A DNA stretch of 64,000 bases from Avena insularis. Its lineage: Eukaryota > Streptophyta > Magnoliopsida > Poales > Poaceae. Position numbers and translations under genes: made by a program. The stretch covers positions 131,569,711 to 131,633,710 of the forward strand of contig CM042694.1 of the NCBI GenBank assembly GCA_023614405.1, given 5' to 3'. The notes beneath the pieces were generated by a model that ran no database searches, was not told the origin of the DNA, and worked only from the letters and a program-made list of their open reading frames with translations. Positions 59,691 to 64,000 of the stretch are shown here, piece after piece. Every line of letters begins with the position of its first letter. The first letter of the stretch is position 1.

Positions 59691-62422
59691 ACACTATTGA
59701 GGCTTAAGATTTTCATTACAGCATTAGAGCTTAGAAATAAGCTGAGTTCAGGTGTGTGCATTGCATTCATGCATAGAAAATCTGGATAATTTTCGTGCTT
59801 TTAAATAAAACTTGTCAAAGTGATTGAAGCTTCTCTTAACTTGGTGGAACTGAAGTAGATCATCAAGTTGATTGCGATAAGTTTTAATATGACCTTTGCT
59901 AAAACCTTATATTTGGGTAATAATTTGATCTATGGGTAGATCAAATGGAATCAAGCTAAACCCACCACACATTACTTAATGAATAATAAATGATCCTATA
60001 GAGATCATATCTGGGTATTCATTATAACAACTCTTGAATACTCAATTAAGTTTATAACTTAAGCAAAGAAACTTAATAACTAAATCTTGAAACACTTGTT
60101 TGCCATAGATATTCCAACCATGGATATCATGGTAGTTCTTAAATATTAACTCTTATCACAAATAGAGTGGAAGAGGAAGGCAAGCCAAGACGATCCAACA
60201 TATACTCTTAATATCATATTAAGAGATAACATTCCTATTTAACCAAGTCTTAGTGTCCATTGATCATCAATTTTGAGTAACTGAAAGGTAGGATTTCCTT
60301 GTCTAAATATAAGCTTAGTAAGGTATTAAGGTAGGAGTGTTTGAGAAACTCTTAACCAAAAGCCTATTAAGCCATGACCAAAACCATGTCTACCTCTTTG
60401 TTTAAAACCCTTGATTAAAGAGGGTAGTTAAACCAATTCCTATTTCTAGGTAGCCAATGGATAATATCTCTTGGTCAAATGAAATGTCTAAGAGATAAGA
60501 AGAATACCAGTTGAGAGTCTATGGATGGAAGCCTTGTCCACCTTATTCTCTTAGACCTAATAAGAACCTAGTCTTACAGAATCATCAAGACCACATTAAT
60601 ATATCACTTTAGGTTGAGGTATCAACTGTGCTCTTGGTTTTATAAGTAGTGTCCTTAAACCTTGATCTTTATCCACATTCATAATAAGATGTGAGTTTAT
60701 TAAACCTTCCCAAAACTCATGGAAATTATTTGAAAATGAACATTTTCATTTCCTCATTAATAATTGATATCCATGCATAATGAATTAACCAAGATTGTTC
60801 GATTGTAATTCTAAATACTACAAATCAAGTAGGTTTTGAATAAGAGAAATCACCAGATATAAAAAATCATGAAACTCAAACCATCATATTTTGAACCACC
60901 AGATTTAAAGCATTAATAGGGATATATATGAATTCTTCTATGATGACAAGTGTGTATAGAATGATATAGATATCATTAGACATTTTAAACCATTACCATT
61001 AAAATTATCAAGTGAAAACAAATCATCTTTAAGGGACCTTTAAATAAGAAGTAATTCCTAAAACCCTAATATTTTCCAATAAAACAATCCTTCATATTTG
61101 AATGGTGAAAATATTAAAAAGTAATATCAAACCAGTTTGTTACATTAATCCATATTGAACCCTAGTTGTTTCAATGAATTTTGAATATATGAATCATTGT
61201 ATAAATTTAAATTGAAAAGGAAAACAAAAAACAAAAATAGAATATGAATCAGAAAATAACAAAATAGAACCAGGCCGCAACCCAGTTTCTATCAACGCCC
61301 GCGTGCAGCAGTAGCAAATCTCGCACACTTTGCTATGGTCCATCTCGGCCCAACACCAGCCTGTGTCCTTTCTCTCACTATCACTGACAGGTGGGACCGA
61401 AGGAGGACCGCGTGTTGAGACAGAAGCTTTTCCAGAGGGTTTTCTGCAAATTTGTCGTTGTCGTTTTCCCGTGCGTCACAAGCAGCTCGCTAGGGAAGCT
61501 CGCCGTCGCCTGATGCCATCGTCGACGTCATCCGCACGCCGTAATACTCGTCGCTATCATCTACGAGGATAAGAAGGCCACGGGGCTGATCTCGTCCATC
61601 CTCATCCCGATTTCCCTTCCTCTCATTCTTATCCTCTCCATAGAGGAGGTCACCAAACCCTAGCTCATCGGTGATCGTCGTCCTCACCGTCTCCGGTCGC
61701 CCTATGCCCCGCTGAGACCACCACTGGGTGCACCTCACTGTCCTCGTTCATCTCCGAGAAGCCACACAAGAGGGGACTAGCCATCTCGCCAAAATCGAGC
61801 TCACTGTCCCGCCGGCCGCCACAGTCGACGTTCTCGATTTGCCGTCTCCCGACCATCTCCGGCCTCACCGACCCCTCCACGGCAATCGTGGTGAGCTTTT
61901 GCATCCTCCTATACCCCTATCTCTCTATATAGTGGCCTAAGTAGCTCTATCACCATGCGTTGTCGTCCGCCGCTATCGATACCGATGCTCCGATGACCAT
62001 ACCGTAGCGGTGCTGCCACTATTAGGTCCCCCGTCACGCCCTCTTGCCAATGAACCCAGCCACATCTGCGTGCACACGCCCAATCGATAGATCAATCATC
62101 GATCTGTGATGAACATCTCCGGATGATGTCACGATGACGTCGTGCTGATGTCACCCTAGCCCATTCAACAATTTTGACTCAGTCAATGCCCATGTGTCAT
62201 CCGACATGGCCCTGACCCCACAGGTCAGTGACCCTGGATAGGATTAGTCTGAGTGTAAAAAGCATTGCCTGTTTAATAAATAGATAAAACATTATAAATT
62301 CAAATATAAATAGTTTCCCGAAATTTAATAAAATTATTAAATTTTGTTAAAACAGTATCTTTTGTTTTATAATTCATAAAAATATGTATTATATATCAAA
62401 ATGTTTAGAAAAAAAAATTCTA
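59691..62422. other. Unclassified sequence, possibly an LTR
   Basis: AT-rich from 59753 (TGTGTGCATTGCATTCATGC) to about 61270, then GC-rich (61280-62240), then AT-rich again. This AT/GC/AT profile resembles large Triticeae LTRs, but I could identify neither a partner copy, a primer site nor a target duplication. The short frames in the GC-rich part (for example 61330-61572 and 61490-61904) have no recognisable content. Confidence 0.3.
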
Positions 62423-62749
62423 CTCCCTCCATCTCACACCTTAGGGTGTATATTTTCTGGCACGTTTATTAAGAAGCGATCGGCTGGAAGAAAACTACCA
62501 TAAAGCTTCCTAATTTACCCCTGCATGCACGCCCTTAATTCTCTCTTGAATGTTTCTCCCGGCTCCTCGTTTCTCTCGCTCGTGGCTTCCGTGTTCTCTC
62601 TCTATCCCTTTATCTCTCATATATACGTGCGTGCAGTCGCTCCTTAATAACCGGGCATGCTTACGAGGGAACGGATATGAGGGGTAAAACTGGTACCATC
62701 AGAAGTTGGCCTTTACTTTGTAGAATTTGGATCAACATATAACAGTTAC
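62423..62749. mobile_element. Possible MITE end
   Basis: Starts CTCCCTCCATCTCACACCTT after TA (62421-62422), a Stowaway-like terminus. Its right end was not found; an LTR begins at 62750. Confidence 0.3.
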
Positions 62750-64000
62750 TGATACATTGCAAATGTATCTATCATTTTTGATGTTGCATGCTTGGTTTTA
62801 TCTACTTTCTTATGTTTTGTCCACACTTTGGAGTACTTTTCATATGATTTCTTAGACTAACCTATTAACAAGAGCCACAATGTCAGTTGCCTGTTTTCTG
62901 CTGTTTTTGGTTCCAGAAAGTCAGAAAATGAATATTCTCGGAATTGGACCAGACAAAAGCCAAAGTTGATAATTTACCGGAAGACTCACGGAGCCAGAAG
63001 ACGAGACGGAGAGGGGCCACAGGGTGGCCACACCATGTGGTGGCGCCAGCTATCCCTAGCCGCGCCACCAGGTGGTGTGGGCCCCCTGACCGCCCACCGA
63101 CCTTGCCTCTTCGCCTATAAGATGCCTCCCGATGCAAAAACCCTAAATCGTCAAGCCTCCAGCCACGAAAAGTTCCGCAGCATCGCTGCCACCGAAGGGG
63201 AGATTCGGGGGACAGAAAGTATCTGTTCCGGCACCCTGCCTCTTCGCCTATAAGATGCCTCCCGATGCAAAAACCCTAAATCATCAAGCCTCCAGCCACG
63301 AAAAGTTCCGCAGCATCGCCGCCACCGAAGGGGAGATTCGGGGGACAGAAAGTCTCTGTTAGGCACCACTGCGGGAGAAGTGCCCCTGGAGCCATGTCCA
63401 TAGATCTCCACCACCATCTCCATCACCATTGCTGATTCCTATGATGAGGAGGGAGTAGTTCTTCTCGAGGCTAAGGGTTCTACCGGTAGCTATGTGTTCA
63501 TCTCTCTCTCTATGCATGATCATATTGTGATCATGAGCTTGTAATCTATATATCTAGCTTGCTACTCAAGTGCTTTAATAGATCTCTGCTCTCCCCATGT
63601 GTGTGAAAGTGACAGCATGCACACCATGGTGGCACTTAGGCTAGAGATTACAAATACTTGTTATGAGTTATATTTGGAGTTGGACGTCTTTATGAAATTT
63701 GTGGTGTTTGTTGGAACCATCTAGAGCTCAAGGTGACAGTGTGGGGATATCTAGATGGGAAAGGCTTACTTTGAGGTGTGTTGTTATAGCCCTACCATCG
63801 ATTAGAGTGTCCAACCGGAGAGTAGTTAAGAGTAGTATCCTAAAGAGAAGATATTTATATGAGAGTGTTCACTAGTGAAAGTATGATCCCTAGGCCTTGT
63901 TTCTAAGCATTGATACACCATTTGCAACTAGATCTGTTACATGTTTGCTTGCTCCCATCTTTATTTCAGTTTGCCTTTAGTCTCTTCCATGCCATCAAGC
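62750..64000 (+). mobile_element. Gypsy-type LTR, cut by window end
   Basis: Starts TGATACATTGCAAATGTATC, the same start as the solo LTR at 54521-56123 on the minus strand. Its later part (63640-63990) matches the reverse complement of 42490-42620 and nearby sequence of the inner element's LTR. It contains a 133-bp tandem duplication. Whether a full element follows lies outside the window. Left flank GTTAC. Confidence 0.8.
63108..63373 (+). repeat. 133-bp tandem duplication within LTR
   Basis: Two adjacent units, starting at 63108 and 63241, share TCTTCGCCTATAAGATGCCT and the block to GGGGGACAGAAAGT with few differences. Each unit carries a CCTATAAGATGC stretch that may be the LTR TATA box and start region, so this LTR may have a doubled core promoter. 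Confidence 0.88.

Noticed and set aside
59753..62290. Solo LTR with defined ends
   Set aside because: The composition is suggestive, but no end pair, target duplication or second copy in the window supports boundaries; kept as unclassified.

Overview
This is a stretch of a large grass nuclear genome, almost certainly a Triticeae species (wheat, Aegilops, barley or rye group). Reasons: nested LTR retrotransposons fill most of it, Stowaway MITEs carry the usual CTCCCTCC ends, a tRNA-derived SINE resembles the Au family, and two spliced plant genes have GC-rich first exons. Family assignments rest on reading the sequence by eye; no database was searched.

Layout. 1-12683: a minus-strand non-autonomous LTR retrotransposon with giant LTRs (about 4.2 kb inferred) around an internal region of only about 0.8 kb. 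Its right LTR is broken by a truncated Copia element (6162-11343). 12684-18884: old debris, including a decayed solo LTR (13628-15006), a Tourist-like MITE (15072-15393), a possible MULE (16640-17881) and a possible retroposon tail. 18885-25350: the only gene island. It holds two intact-looking convergent genes, a Golgi Qb-SNARE of the GOS1/GOS12 type (+, five exons, 254 aa) and a plastid-type CDP-diacylglycerol synthase (-, six exons, 376 aa). Both models keep frame across every junction with GT/AG sites. Stowaway elements sit in an intron of the second gene and just upstream of its ATG. 26419-31454: a CACTA end, a Copia-like element whose 2.2-kb LTR has inverted-repeat arms of about 210 bp, a SINE with a perfect 14-bp target duplication, and a further Copia-type LTR.

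31455-53352: a three-level nest. A decayed minus-strand Ty3/gypsy element (gag, protease, RT, RNase H remnants) carries a non-autonomous hAT with an 8-bp duplication. Its LTR was split by a plus-strand element (TSD GGTAC). That element was in turn split by a minus-strand relative (TSD GATAC/GAAAC). The two inner elements have no recognisable pol. The inner one encodes a gag and a second conserved ORF with a basic N-terminus and a hydrophobic C-terminus; the outer one keeps a decayed copy of that second ORF. Both repeat a polypurine-tract-like 13-mer three times. 53463-62749: MITE copies, a minus-strand L1-type LINE (endonuclease, RT, RNase H) holding a solo LTR (TSD TCGAG), then unclassified AT-rich sequence. 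62750-64000: the start of another LTR of the same broad family, cut by the window end.

The two genes have housekeeping roles (Golgi membrane fusion; plastid phospholipid precursor synthesis) and no evident functional link. The most interesting material is the pair of pol-less elements with a shared accessory ORF, repeated PPT-like motifs and an LTR-terminal hairpin.
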